From assembly GCA_036937835.1 (NCBI GenBank), contig CM072876.1, positions 4,025,001 through 4,089,000 of the forward strand: 64,000 bases of DNA, written 5' to 3'. A program made the position numbers and the translations under genes. Source of the DNA: Pampus argenteus (taxonomy: Eukaryota; Chordata; Actinopteri; Scombriformes; Stromateidae). Shown piece by piece: positions 11,976 to 23,180 of this stretch. A model generated the notes under the pieces. It had not been told where the DNA came from, did no database searches, and was given only the letters and a program-made list of their open reading frames with translations. The number at the start of each line of letters is the position of its first letter. Position 1 is the stretch's first letter.

Positions 11976-12560
11976 ATGGCAAAAGTGTACACTACGAAAG
12001 AAGCGCTAGAAATAGTTATGGAGTCTGACTGCGAGGATGGATCCTCATCCTCCGACTCTGAGACCGACACGGAGGAGGCCTCAGATGTCGAACCAGAGCA
12101 GCTGGAGTCCAGCTCATCTTCAGCTGATTCGTCTGAAGGAGAACAAGAACCTGAAGTGGAAGCAGAGGGATGGGCACCTAAAAATGGAAAGATTGTGTGG
12201 TCTGCCACAAACAACCAAACGCTGCGCTACATCCCCGCAGCCAGAGGTCCTGTCCTGGGACATGTGCGTTATGCTGCGGCTCGCATCTGGGACCTGATGA
12301 CGAGCTTTTCGCTCCTGCTGACGGACGAAATCATCCAGCATATCCTGGCAGTAACAAACCTCCACGGGAGACGAGAGATCACAGGCTGGCAAGACCTGGA
12401 CATGGAGGAGCTGCAGGCGTACATGGGCCTGATTATTTTGGCCGGTGTTTACCGGTTAAACCACGAATCCACTCTCAGCCTGTGGAGCGAGAAGAGTGGG
12501 CGGGCCATTTTCAGAGCCACAATGTCTCACAAACGGGGCCTGCAGGAGTGGCCCGGATGA
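11976..12560 (+). pseudogene. piggyBac transposase, N-terminal part
   Basis: From the ATG at 11976 the frame starts MAKVYTTKEALEIVMESD, followed by a Ser/Glu/Asp-rich acidic stretch typical of PGBD-type transposases. The N-terminal part of the DDE_Tnp_1_7 domain follows, with blocks IWDLMTSFSLLLTDEIIQHI, ITGWQDLDMEELQAYMGLII and LSLWSEKSGRAIFRATMS. The frame then hits a deletion junction near 12540 and ends at TGA 12558-12560. The whole DDD catalytic region (normally over 300 residues) is gone. An in-frame extension upstream to 11883 exists, but the 11976 start fits the family better. Confidence 0.88.
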
Positions 12561-12700
12561 GGAAGTGCAGGAGGCTGTGCGATTTTTGTAGGAAGAGAAA
12601 AGTTGGCAGCACCTGCTGCAAATGTGGAAGATTCTCATGCAAGGACCACAGCCTAATAATATGCAGTCTCTGCTCTACATACTGGCATTTAAAGGGTTAA
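12555..12700 (+). pseudogene. piggyBac transposase, C-terminal Cys-rich finger
   Basis: In another frame just after the N-terminal part, the sequence reads RMRKCRRLCDFCRKRKVGST, then CCKCGRFSCKDH, and ends CSLCSTYWHLKG at a TAA (12698-12700). The CxxC, CxxCG and CxxC...H spacing is that of the piggyBac C-terminal cross-brace finger that binds the transposon ends. It is separated from the N-terminal part by the loss of the core and a frame change. Confidence 0.85.
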
Positions 12701-13210
12701 AAACCAAAAAATTTAATAATATTTGATATGTATATTTCAGGCTGAAGTAGTTCTAAAAGACTGACGTGTTTAAAGTGGAAAAAAATATTATTATATATTA
12801 TTTTTATAGCAGTTTTTAGGAAGGAGCCACGTTTTGTCCTAAGGAACACGAATGGATGTTTTTTTTTAAATATGACACTGCAAAAAAAAATAACAATGCA
12901 TCAAAATCAATGTTGCTGCCAATCATTGACCCACCTTAGGGCCTAATAATAATAGTTAGCCATTAGTCATTGAAATGTATTTTATGGAAATTATTTTAGT
13001 TTTTTTGTTTTTTTAAATAAAATAACAGCAGAGTTATGTAAACATACTGGCATTTAAAGGGTTAAAAACAAAAAAATATAATTAATATTTGATATGTATA
13101 TTTCAGGCTGAAGTAGTTCTAAAAGACTGACGTGTTTAAAGTGGAAAAAAATATAATCATATATTATTTTTATAGCAGTTTTTAGGAAGGAGCCACGTTT
13201 TGTCCTTAGG
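12677..13210 (+). repeat. Tandem duplication of the piggyBac 3' noncoding end
   Basis: 12677-12842 and 13042-13210 are near-identical (365-bp offset). Both run from ACATACTGGCATTTAAAGGG through GGCTGAAGTAGTTCTAAAAG and GACTGACGTGTTTAAAGTGG to the AGGAGCCACGTTTTGTCCT subterminal motif. The element therefore has two copies of its right subterminal binding-type motif, separated by about 200 bp of unique sequence. Confidence 0.9.
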
Positions 13211-14592
13211 ACCTATTAAGGGCACTTAATGGGAAGACCCTCCAAGGGTTAATCCCCGAAACGTCAATTTCACATTTTTAAACGAGTGACATAGAGGTAT
13301 CAGTCATTGGATGTTATTTATAATAACTCTCTGCAGCGGGGTCAAAGCAGGTGACCTTACTAGCTACAGTTGGCAGACTACTGACACGCTTGAGAGGCAA
13401 CAGACAGTCTGGGTTCACAGTCCTCCAGGGGAAGGGCAAACATGGTAATATTCTCCGATGCACACCATCCATAGATATTCTCCTCTCTTTGTTTCCATCT
13501 CCACCAAAAAAAAAAAAAAAGCACCTTTCAAAAAGGAGCCACACCTGCTTGTCAAAGTCATGACTTGAAGCCACCTGATCACTGGTGCAGATGGATGGTT
13601 ATGGACAACCAGCAAGCCTGGGGAGTAAGAGCAGAGGGGGTGGAGGGTGGAGGGTGTGGTGGGGGTGTTACTCTGATGTACATGCTGCAGCTCTGCCCCT
13701 CAGAGGAACATGTAACACCTCGAATTTCACACACAGTCACATCAAACAAGGTCTGGCTGATCTGTAAAGGCTTCATTTGTCATTTACACACATACACTTT
13801 CAGCCTCTGTGGCTCCTAATTATGCATATCCAGGAGCAGTGTATCATATTTATAATGTCTTTACTCTTCTTTCATTCTACTATCTTGAAAAGCGTATTCC
13901 TTTTTTTTTTTTTTTCATCCGTCTCTCCTTTGTAGAAGCCAGAGGATGCAAAGCCCTTTAAAATGATCCGCTGTGTAAATAATTAGAAGGTGGGTCCATG
14001 CAGGAGAAAGGCACCTGTTGGGAAAAGGCAAACAACAACCACATTAACGGGTAGCATACATTATGGGTACATAAAGCACTAGAAATTAATGGGGCACTGT
14101 ATGTTAGTATTGGACATAAGAATCATCCGTCATGGACATAATAATGTGGAATATTATGTACTCCGATTTTTAAAAAAATCCTTTAAAGATATGTTTGCAT
14201 GAGCTGAGCCGGTGCCTACATTTTTTTTTATTTATTTATTTATTTTTTAATATATATTTGGTCATTTTTCAGATATGAGAAACAGTTGTTGTCTTTGTTT
14301 GTTTTGTATTTTTGTATTTTTACTGCACATGTGGACAGTCTATTGACTCTTTGAAGAATATTGACATTCTCTGTTTGTTCATGGGGGCAGAAGGCAACCA
14401 CAGTGTATGTATGTGTGTGTGTGTGTGTGTGTGTGTTTTGTGTTGATGCATTGTGTGAAAGGGAGAGAAAGACACAAACTACACACACGGTGTACTATTT
14501 GCTTTCTCCTCTTTTTAAACACCCAGCCCATAAAAACTTTACTAAGAGCCTTTCCTTCTGCTTTCATCAGCATATCACTTTGAGCTCCTATT

Positions 14593-14631
14593 ATGCAAAT
14601 GAAACCACAGCTCTATAAACCATATGCAAAT
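14593..14631 (+). promoter_or_regulatory. Paired octamer (POU) motifs
   Basis: Two perfect ATGCAAAT octamers lie at 14593-14600 and 14624-14631, 31 bp apart, in otherwise non-repetitive sequence. ATGCAAAT is the binding site of POU/OCT factors. Possible enhancer; no gene is nearby to confirm it. Confidence 0.3.
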
Positions 14632-15443
14632 GGAAAAAAAAACAAAAAAACAACACAAGCATGTCCAGACGAAATTACACTCATAAATTTGATCAACAGC
14701 GCTCTAATAATCAGAACCGTAAGCGAAGCTTTCTCCTTCTCTGCTGTCTGCTGAGATCCTTTCCATTCATCAGCGTGATGTGTCAGCTGAGACGTTGTCA
14801 AACAGCCCAGATTTGAAGCTTGATTGTCAGGAAATGTGCTCACAGCTTCGAGTAATTGTGTGCTTCATCCCGAACGTCTTTTTTAGACGTCTCAAAGTAC
14901 TCTTTAAAACACAGTCGCGGCGAATAAAACTGCAGACAGCGTGTGTCCTTCGAGCCAATCAACCGTGCATTATTGAATTATTTTGTTAATATTAAATCCT
15001 TTTATGCGTCTATGCAAAATCGCCACAGATGTAACTATGACGTATTGATCAGCCGGATGCAAAATCTACCTTAAATCACACATTAAATATTTATAGTTGA
15101 AAGTAGTGGGAGTTAAAAAGCCAACACATCAAGCAGAAACAGAGCGAGGCAGATTTAAAGGCCATGTGGACCGAATGGATCCCATAAGCTCTGGATGCCC
15201 AACAACATTAATAATAAATATAGCCACAAGCAGCCATTAGCCAGGTCCAAACCTGTGAAGCAAATGGTTTGACAGCGGGAATATAAAACGGATTCATCAT
15301 TACGGATAAGTGCTACGTCTCTGAGATAGAAACTCCAGCTAAAATGATGTCTGAACACATTTTCTTTTGGAAAAAAAAATTGGTAAAAATTTTTGCAACC
15401 AAATGTGATCTTGCTCACTTTTAATGCCTTTAATTATTGACTT

Positions 15444-15475
15444 TGACTCAACTCATCGATGACATCAGTGAGTCA
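15444..15475 (+). promoter_or_regulatory. Cluster of three bZIP-type motifs
   Basis: TGACTCA (15444-15450), TGACATCA (15460-15467) and TGAGTCA (15469-15475) lie within 32 bp. AP-1 or Maf/CREB-like factors bind such sequences. Possible regulatory element. Confidence 0.3.
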
Positions 15476-16640
15476 TGCATGGTGGTGGTACCGCGTGAAC
15501 ACTAATCTTGTTTTATTGTGAAAAGCAATCAAACTTATTGGTCGGATAAGGAGACAACTTTACTACTAATGTCATTAATTATGGATAAAAAAAAGCAGCT
15601 TTGTATCATATACCGTTACGAAACAAATAAAACTCGTGCATGAGAACAGCATGATGAAATGTTTAGATGATTAAAGAGTTTCCCAGCGTAACATCATCAA
15701 ACACTCTTTTCTGAGGCAACAGTTAAGTTAAGGTCTAAAGATGACAAATAGCGCTTCGCTGTATTTTCCACTGTGCCAAAGACGCGCAAAAATAATGAGA
15801 TGTCAAGACCATTAACACAAAGGTGTGAAAAGCCTCGATGATAAAACACTGAATTATATGTAATATGTGCAAAACCAGAGAAGCAGAAAGTCCCCTCAGG
15901 CTCTTGTTTGGCTCCTGCTGTGTTAATGGGCTCTGTCCATATCCAGAGATTGACCTGCTCAGCATGACGCTGCTTACGTTTACGCAGACGTTGACCTTCG
16001 TCACCTTTACAGCGTCTTTTACAAGTGACTGATCACTATGTGTGTGTGTGTGTGTGTTTGAGCTTTGTGTTTCTATCTATCTATCTATCTATCTATCTGG
16101 ATTTTCTGCACGGTTTATTGGATCTTTTTAAGAGGTTAAATCCCTTAAATAGGGCTAAATATCCATCCATCAATTTATACATTAAAAAGGAAAAAAAAAA
16201 GAAGGTGCAAATTAAAGATAATAATAATTGCATATGTCATGTATTTTCAAACCAATTGGGACAATGTAACCTAAATCTAATATTCAGCAACGTGTTTTGT
16301 CCCTATAGTGGTTTAAGAGTTCATTCACTCAAGAAAAATCCTTGATGGGGCTGAAACTGTGGGAAATGATGTTACCCTCAGGCCACTAGCTGTCTATTGC
16401 TGTTATAATATATAATAAGATTATGCATATAATGTGTTTATAAAGCACTGCAGCAATTTATGGACGCATCAAAATCCATTTTGTTTTCATGAAAATGACA
16501 ATCTGCAGTTTTCTGCTCTGCTTTCGAAATTGATTTTCTGGCTCTGAACACCGGTGGGCAGGTCCGAACCTTTGAACCTGACATGTTAATAGTCTTGTGT
16601 GTGTAGCAGGAGTCTGACAGCAGGAACGCTGTGCTCCTAC

Positions 16641-16678
<38 letters not shown>

Positions 16679-19029
16679 GTCAGCTTCAAGTAGGTGTTCA
16701 CACACGCACACACACACTTGGCACGGTGGCAAGAAGTCCACGCCTGTAGCACCTTTCCCAACCTGCTCATTGAAAAACAATATACAAAATTTCCACACAC
16801 ATATGGGTGAAATATAGACAGATGAGAATTTAAACAGGAGGAGTATGTTTATGTGTATTTTATAGTATCACATTTAAAAAAGGTGGATTAAAATGGCAAA
16901 ATTTTAAAAAAGCGTCTTTGGCAAAATTGCACAATTACACCGGCTTGAGGTGGTTTTTGCCTTTAATGTGCTAAATGGGGCAATTACAACTTCCAAACAG
17001 TTGAAACAAATTCCTGAAAACCTCTCCATTTTTTATTCTCGAGTTATCCAAAGCGACTGGTTTTGTTTCTGGTTTGCAACTTCTACTCTGTTTATTACAG
17101 CCATGATTAACATAGTCTATTAACCCGGCCAGTTTGCTATATAATTGACAACTAGATGGAAACATTCACTTGAAAGCATACAGACACTGGTATGTACATT
17201 AACTGTCATCTTATTCCAAAGTCGTGCATGAAAGCATTTAAAAGCAAACAAGGATTATTTCATTCGTCAACACTACAGCTGGCGTTCGGTCGGTCGGTTG
17301 GGGGATTTTGACAAGACTGTTGCACAAAAAGTCCTGTGAATCTGTGCAAGCAACGACATATTTAAGTGCATACAGCATACAGTGGGAGCAGAAGCACAGC
17401 AGATCTAAGCGCAAGCAGTGGCTATCTGAGTGCAAAAGGCAGGGTTTTAAAGGAAAGAGTTACAAAATACGAGGATGAAATCAATAAATCATGCTCTCAA
17501 ATTGAAAGACCACGCTCCAGAAAGAATATGCACCATAAAGGGGGGAAACACAACAGTGCCCATCTCCTAACAGACACATACAGTACATATGCATCCTTTC
17601 TTACACACACTCATACATATCTCAGGCTCTGTCTAGCCTGAGGGCTGATCAAAAACCACCGTATAAAAGCTGTCTTGGTTCCCAGATTTCCCGCCACCTC
17701 CACCCCTCCTGGGGCTCCTGAACCATCCTGCCCTGCCATCCTCCACATCTGAGGCAACCCAGAGATGAAACAATAATTACTCATTGGGGTTACATGTCAC
17801 ATATCAAACAATATAGATTTGGCTTAGTGGGGTGTGATCAGATATTGGCATTGTAATAAAGCTCATTCTCTCTCTGCATTGCATGGCAAGTTGCTCGGCT
17901 CAGAAATGGCTCCAAAACCCAATTCCATTACTATAGTGGAGGATTGAGGTTTTAGATTACATCACATTTAATCAAACTACAGTATGTTTCCTTTACATTT
18001 GATTCTTTGTGTATTTTCTGTGTTATTATAAACTCTAAAAAGCAAACCCAGTCGAGATTATGCAATTTCAGTTACATCAAAATCCATATAGAGCTCCATC
18101 CTCAACCCGCATCAGACATAAAGGCTAAATATAGAAATCTGAGTTGAGCATGAAAATCTAGTTACAGACAAATCTATTACTTTTTTTAAATTATTATTTA
18201 TCAATCACATTGTTTACTCAGGTTGCTCAGTAAATTTTGCATATATTGTCAAGATAAGGACTGTGCTAATAAAAATGTAATTACATTACATAAGACATAT
18301 CTGACTATTACCATAATAGGCTTTGTAGACTAATGTGTTCACACTATAGAATACATTTTTCTTTTTTCTTTTTCCATATGAAAAATCTAATTTGATATTT
18401 CACAGCTGCCGTCTGTGAGGTAAATGGACGGCTGTGAATTTGAAGCATTTGATTGAGAATTCCCTTTAAATCTTAAAAAAAAATTAAAATAATAAATCCA
18501 TGCTGGACATGATGCGCATGTGTGCATATGAAACCAAGCACAAACTAACATATTGGTCGTTCCTAAAAAAATTGGTCTCTGCCCGTGTTTAAACCGAACC
18601 CTTCGCTTTTTGTCTTGCAAATAAGCACATGTGCAAATGGGTTTACACATTACCATACTGCTTCACCAGGTGTACAAGACGATATGTCTGTTTAGACAGG
18701 ATTATCTTTACCGAGGGATGTCATTTTTTTTATTTCTGACTGCAGTGTACACACCCCTGCCAGTAAAAACCTCACTTTCTTGTACCTCTTGTCTAACGTC
18801 CAGTAAAAAGTAAACCTGAGGTGAAAATAGTCTGATCTGAACCGACAGCCTTCAAATTGTTGGCAAAAATTCTGCAAATTCTGGATGTCTTCTCCTCCTG
18901 AACGGTTGTGACCCATCTGTTCAGACTGCACTTAAAATCAGCATTGATCCGAGATCAGATCCGAACTTATGAAAAGGTTTGTTCCTGGTAGAAAAAACTG
19001 CGAAGGATCATGTGTAAAGCAACGAGTTA

Positions 19030-19165
19030 ATTATGCTAAATACTAAGTGGCTGCCGGCTGTAGCTTCCTAATTATCATACACAGACACAGATCTTCTATT
19101 CTAACTCGAACTAAGTGAATAATCTTATTTTCCCCTCAAATGTCAAACTATTGCTTTAAGATACA
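19030..19165 (+). mobile_element. MITE-like repeat, partial copy
   Basis: GGCTGCCGGCTGTAGCTTCC, AGATCTTCTATTCTAACTCG and CCTCAAATGTCAAACTATTG follow the same order as the right half of the 32939-33290 element and stop at a TTAA. The left half is absent. Confidence 0.5.
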
Positions 19166-19528
19166 GACACACAGACATACAGATACACACATACATATTG
19201 TTCTCACTCATTCGAGGTAATGAGATTGTGTCAAAATATTTAACGAGGTCTGTTTACTGCGTTCGCCACAGACGAAGTATACGGTATAGACTGGGTATAA
19301 AAATAGCAGCACTTTCAGCTGAAATCTTAATGGAAACAAGATATCTAAAGTGTATGTTCTCTTTCTCTTTGTCCATGTGTTGTCTTCCTCACCAGCGGCC
19401 GCATTTCAAAGACCACGAAGATCAGATGGTGACGTGTTAATGTTCGGCTGTAAAAACGGGAGAAGATCTGAGAAGGCGGCAACAATTTGAAAGACTGCAG
19501 AATGCAATTTTCAAACCTGAAAATTAAT

Positions 19529-20110
19529 TAGCGGTGGGCATAGATTAATTTTTTTAATCTAGATTAAAATGGCTCGTTCAGAATGTGAAATACCTGAGTA
19601 CTGACCAAAAGTAAGTCTTTGAGAACGGGTTTATATAACCAGGGGATGCATTAGAACAGGAGCCAAAATGCATCAGTTTGCAAAATGCATCACCTACTGC
19701 TTATAGCAAAGGGATGCTTTGTGTTCAGGTGGTATTTGAGACTGGAAGAACTCCTACAGTAAACCAGTTCTGCATTGCATAAGGTGAACACAACCTTAGT
19801 CTTTTTGATGCCACCATCGGGAAGCTTCTTAAAAATGAACTTTCCCTGAAGCAAGTCTTGCGGCTTCGTGGCTGCATCCATGATAGACTATCACGTTTGG
19901 TGTGGTAGTTCGGTAATTCACAGGCGCGTAGAGGTTCGAAAACCGAATGTGCAATTCGGCTATTCATACATCCGCGCTAAAATATCACATTGAAAGTCAT
20001 CAGTTTGCTTATTATAGAACCCAGCTCCAAACCCAATTTTGATAATAGATTAACGGCGGTATTTTTTATATCGCTCGATAAGAGTCTCACATTATCGCAG
20101 CACATTTTTT
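19529..20110 (-). mobile_element. hAT element remnant
   Basis: The left end TAGCGGTGGGCATAGATTAA is typical of fish hAT elements and is followed by AATCTAGATTAA. The right end is blurred around GATTAACGGCGG (about 20048-20060) and a TCGCTCGATAAGAGTCTCAC stretch to about 20110. I found no clear 8-bp target duplication, so the right limit is approximate. It carries only a transposase N-terminal fragment. Confidence 0.65.
19690..19881 (-). pseudogene. hAT transposase N-terminal BED-finger fragment
   Basis: The minus-strand frame starts MDAATKPQDLLQGKFIFKKL and reaches CNAELVYCRSSSSLKYHLNT-KHPF, the form of a hAT/ZBED BED-type zinc finger. The first zinc-ligand Cys is Phe here (FTLC in place of CxLC), so the finger is probably dead. 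A stop codon follows, and the RNase-H-like core and dimerisation domain are missing. Confidence 0.75.
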
Positions 20111-22740
20111 TTCTTCAGCCTCATCACAACTTCTTCAGGTTACTACTGTAGGGTCCACAGTAGTAACGTGCAATTTTTCCCACAAAAAAAAAAAAGACCA
20201 AATCAAAAACTTGGTAAAGATTAATTGGTTTTTCTACGTAAGCCCCCACCATTCCTCCACCATCCTCAATTTGCTTGTTCTACTGAAGTGCACCTTCATG
20301 CTTGCCTTGCAAATTGCAGATTTTACTTAACACAACGCTTAATTACAGGCACATGCTTGAGTGGTCACGGTGCCCATCAGAGGCAAAATGAGTCACAACA
20401 GCGCAGCATAGATTATTCTGGAATCAGTAGCCATGGTGCCAGGCTCCCACTTTAAGCCCCCTGGTTGCAAACCGGAGCCGAGTCCATCTCTTGGGCACAA
20501 GCACCAGATGGCAGAGCCAGTAACAGAGCTGGGGGGGGAAAAAAGCGTAGAGAGGAATGAGGAAATGAGAGAAAAGTCAGAGATTGGGGAGAAAAAAAAG
20601 AGGATGGAAAGCGTTTGGGTTTGGGTCTGATCATTAGATTTCTAAACTCAGACGGCTGTGGATGGATTTGTATAGCCTAGGGTTGGCAGTGGCCCACTTT
20701 CCCCTCGCTGTCTTGCTGAAAGACTGCCAGTGCATTCCATTATTTGTGTCAAGGCGGGTTCTGTGATGAAGAAAATAACAGTGCTGGCACATAGTCAGAG
20801 TTTACAGTCTCTTTCCAACCCTCCCGTTCCCCTCCTGTGACTGTGCTGATTCCTGAATGCAACCCAGATAGCTGCTGAGGAGGGAGGGTCCACACCAAAC
20901 AGAGAAGAAAAAAAACAGGAAATATTGTGAGTAAAAAGAGTGTAAGCGCGATAAAGAAAGAGAAAGACTGGACACATTAACTTCCTATAAGGCTCCTGTG
21001 TTAGCGCAACAGCAAGGACGCACAGAGTAATGCATATGGGCGGCTTAAAATGAAAGACAGATTGCAGAAATATGTTTTTTAAATACTATTTTTGTTTGTT
21101 ATCTCTTCAAGTTACAGCCAATAACATAACAGGGATCTATGCATGTAATCCAGTATTATTTTACAGTTGTAAAGATGCTAAAATCCCACATTGTCATCCT
21201 ATTTTGAATTATATCTCAATGTCAGTATATTTAATTAAGTATAGTTGTTTACAGAGACATAGAGAGTCTATGTCCTTATCTATAAAATGAACCAACACTC
21301 TGCTGTTATATTATAATAATATTATCTAAACATATGGAGGGAGCTGCAGGATGTGCCGTTGACTACGTTTATGTTATAATGCTGGATATTTGTTACATGC
21401 ATTATTGCATTTTGGATGAGTTGTGTTCATATTTTCATATCTCTATATCTCCATGTGATATATTTGAGATTTACTAGTTGTTTATAAGGGTGTACATTGT
21501 GTGCACTCCATTTGGCACATGACTGACATGTCATGCATTTGTTCTTATGGCCGTAATTTTAATATGTATGATGTCTTCTTATTTACTGCGAATCAAAGCG
21601 CCGCCTCAGCAGTGCCTCCTGGTACGCTGCCTATCACAGTCGCTGTATCCGTCTACAGGAAGCCCGAGCAGCATGAGGCTATTGTTATTCATGGACGAGG
21701 TGTTTTCACTGTCTCTGCATATTTTTTAGGGATTTGAATAACTATCCCCTCTATGGCTGAGAATGTGCTGACCTAATGAGCCAACCTGACTGATTGACAC
21801 GAGAGACCGTCGTAGCAGCCATTCATCATCTCCTGCGGTGAATAAACATTGGATATTTTAACGTCCCAATGTATGCTTGATAATGGATCATTTTAAGCCT
21901 ATCGAGAGAAAAAATCCTATACAATGTGATCACAACACGTGCCTGACAATGTCTGATCACGGAGCTATGACTTAAATCCACATGAGAGGAGTGTGAAGGC
22001 TTCAAAAAAAAGAAAAGAAAAAAAAGAAAAGAAAAGAAATGATGATTACTTTTTAGGTTGATAAAAGAACTCATTCTACTATAAAATTGCTGGTTGCAAT
22101 ACAAATTGAAGTCGGAAAATTCTTCTTTTTTTTTTCTTTCTTTCTTTCAAAAAGTAAAAAGTAAGTTGACAAGTTTGAGAAGGCGTCTTTAGAAGATCGA
22201 TGAAATACAGCCGTACATGAATGACAATGGTGAGCGTGAAGTGCACTAGCTTTTTATTTTTTTTATTTTTTAATCATTTCTGTCACTTGTGTATTCAGAG
22301 GCACACATCAAGCTGTCAATGAAGAATCTCCTCTTAGAGGTTGGATAGATCCAAACTTCCTAAATCTGGCATTATCATGTCTAACTGAAGATTAGTGGAT
22401 AATAGGCATAAGCCTGCTGTTTGCCTTTAACGAAACAAACCTGGAATGAATGATTGAGAAATGGGTCACTCAAAAGGTGAGAGCGAAAACAGAACTGTGA
22501 TTATACAAACAGCAAAAAACAAAAAAGATTTTTACAGTTCAAATTGAGGATTTTGTGCTCATCAAGCTTTATATTGTGCAGCCAAAGCCAGTATGTAAAT
22601 AGTAGAAAATATGTTAGATGGCTAACAACTCTCTAATGTACCTGCTAACACAGGTCCCACCCAGTCACCTTGATATACGCTGACTTGCTCTGTAATCTTG
22701 TGATCCAACAAGCCATTCAGATTCGATGCCCTCTCTTACC
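20111..22740. other. Noncoding spacer
   Basis: Includes a hairpin at 20139-20167 (GTTACTACTGT, 7-nt loop, ACAGTAGTAAC) and A- and T-rich runs near 22000-22145. No exon or recognised repeat family was seen. Confidence 0.5.
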
Positions 22741-22779
22741 TCACTAAGGGCTTAATTGATATTGTAACCACGCCCACAC

Positions 22780-22780
<1 letters not shown>

Positions 22781-22832
<52 letters not shown>
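22781..22832 (+). repeat. (TTTC)n microsatellite
   Basis: About 13 uninterrupted TTTC units; the short open frame across it is an artefact. Confidence 0.95.
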
Positions 22833-22833
<1 letters not shown>

Positions 22834-22984
22834 CCACCCAGGATTTCTGGACGAGGCTTGGTACAACTGTAACCAGGAGCTTTTTGACCATAAAATAATG
22901 CAACTGTTTGTAAATAGACTACATAAATGAATATTTTCTTCTGTGAACTGTACTCTCACTATAGCATCATTAGCAGCAGCAAAC

Positions 22985-23180
22985 TGTTTTTTTTAGTGAA
23001 AAATCATCTGCAGACAAAGTTAGCATCTAGCATTTAGCAGCTAAAGAGCCACCAGATATTTTCCTTACGTTTGACGCTAATTGAGCGTCATAGCATGCTC
23101 CATGTTTGCTATATTAGATACTTGTGTTTACAGCTTGTTTCAGCTGTCCTCAAGTGGCCAAATAAATCTATTATTTCAGC
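22985..23180 (+). mobile_element. Teleost dispersed repeat fragment (TTAGCAGCTAAAGAGCC family)
   Basis: TAGCATTTAGCAGCTAAAGAGCC, then AGATATTTTCC and CTCAAGTGGCCAAATAAATC, match in order a second copy at 48520-49110 (ATTTAGCAGCTACGGAGCC, AAATATTTCCCTCAGG). Noncoding; remembered as common in percomorph fish. Confidence 0.45.

Larger units (their letters stand above)
11225..13248 (+). mobile_element. Internally deleted piggyBac element
   Basis: Bounded by TTAA at 11221-11224 and 13249-13252, the piggyBac target duplication. Terminal inverted repeat: left CCCTTGAG, right (reverse complement) CCCTTGGAG. Subterminal inverted repeats: TCCTAGGACATTTCGTGGC at 11236-11254 against TCCTAAGGACAAAACGTGGC (minus strand) at 13192-13211, with further copies at 11423-11442 and 12826-12845. 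Inside are the transposase 5' part, the C-terminal Cys-rich finger, a (TG)n tract (about 11695-11782) and a 165-bp tandem duplication. The catalytic centre is missing, so it could move only with a transposase supplied in trans. Confidence 0.9.
11122..13290. mobile_element. MITE-like repeat interrupted by a piggyBac insertion
   Basis: 11122-11224 plus 13249-13290 rebuild the end of the same repeat family found at 32939-33290 and 19030-19165 (blocks like TGTAGCATCATATTTACC, GTATCAATCTTCTTACCTA, then CCCCGAAACGTCAATTT). The break lies exactly at the TTAA duplicated on both sides of the piggyBac element. The family's own ends also abut TTAA, suggesting a TTAA-targeting MITE. Confidence 0.6.
13291..19029. 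other. Noncoding with microsatellites
   Basis: Holds an A-run near 13506, a T-run near 13900, (TG)n at 14411-14436 and about 16038-16057, (CTAT)n at 16073-16098 and (CA)n at 16647-16677. Two octamer motifs occur at 14593-14631 and three bZIP-type motifs at 15444-15475. No convincing exon was found on either strand. Confidence 0.5.

Noticed and set aside
11963..12214. Ser-rich 83-codon frame on the minus strand
   Set aside because: It is the antisense shadow of the acidic N-terminus of the piggyBac transposase.
17366..17641. 91-codon frame on the plus strand
   Set aside because: No family resemblance, ends in a CA-rich stretch, no splice or promoter support.
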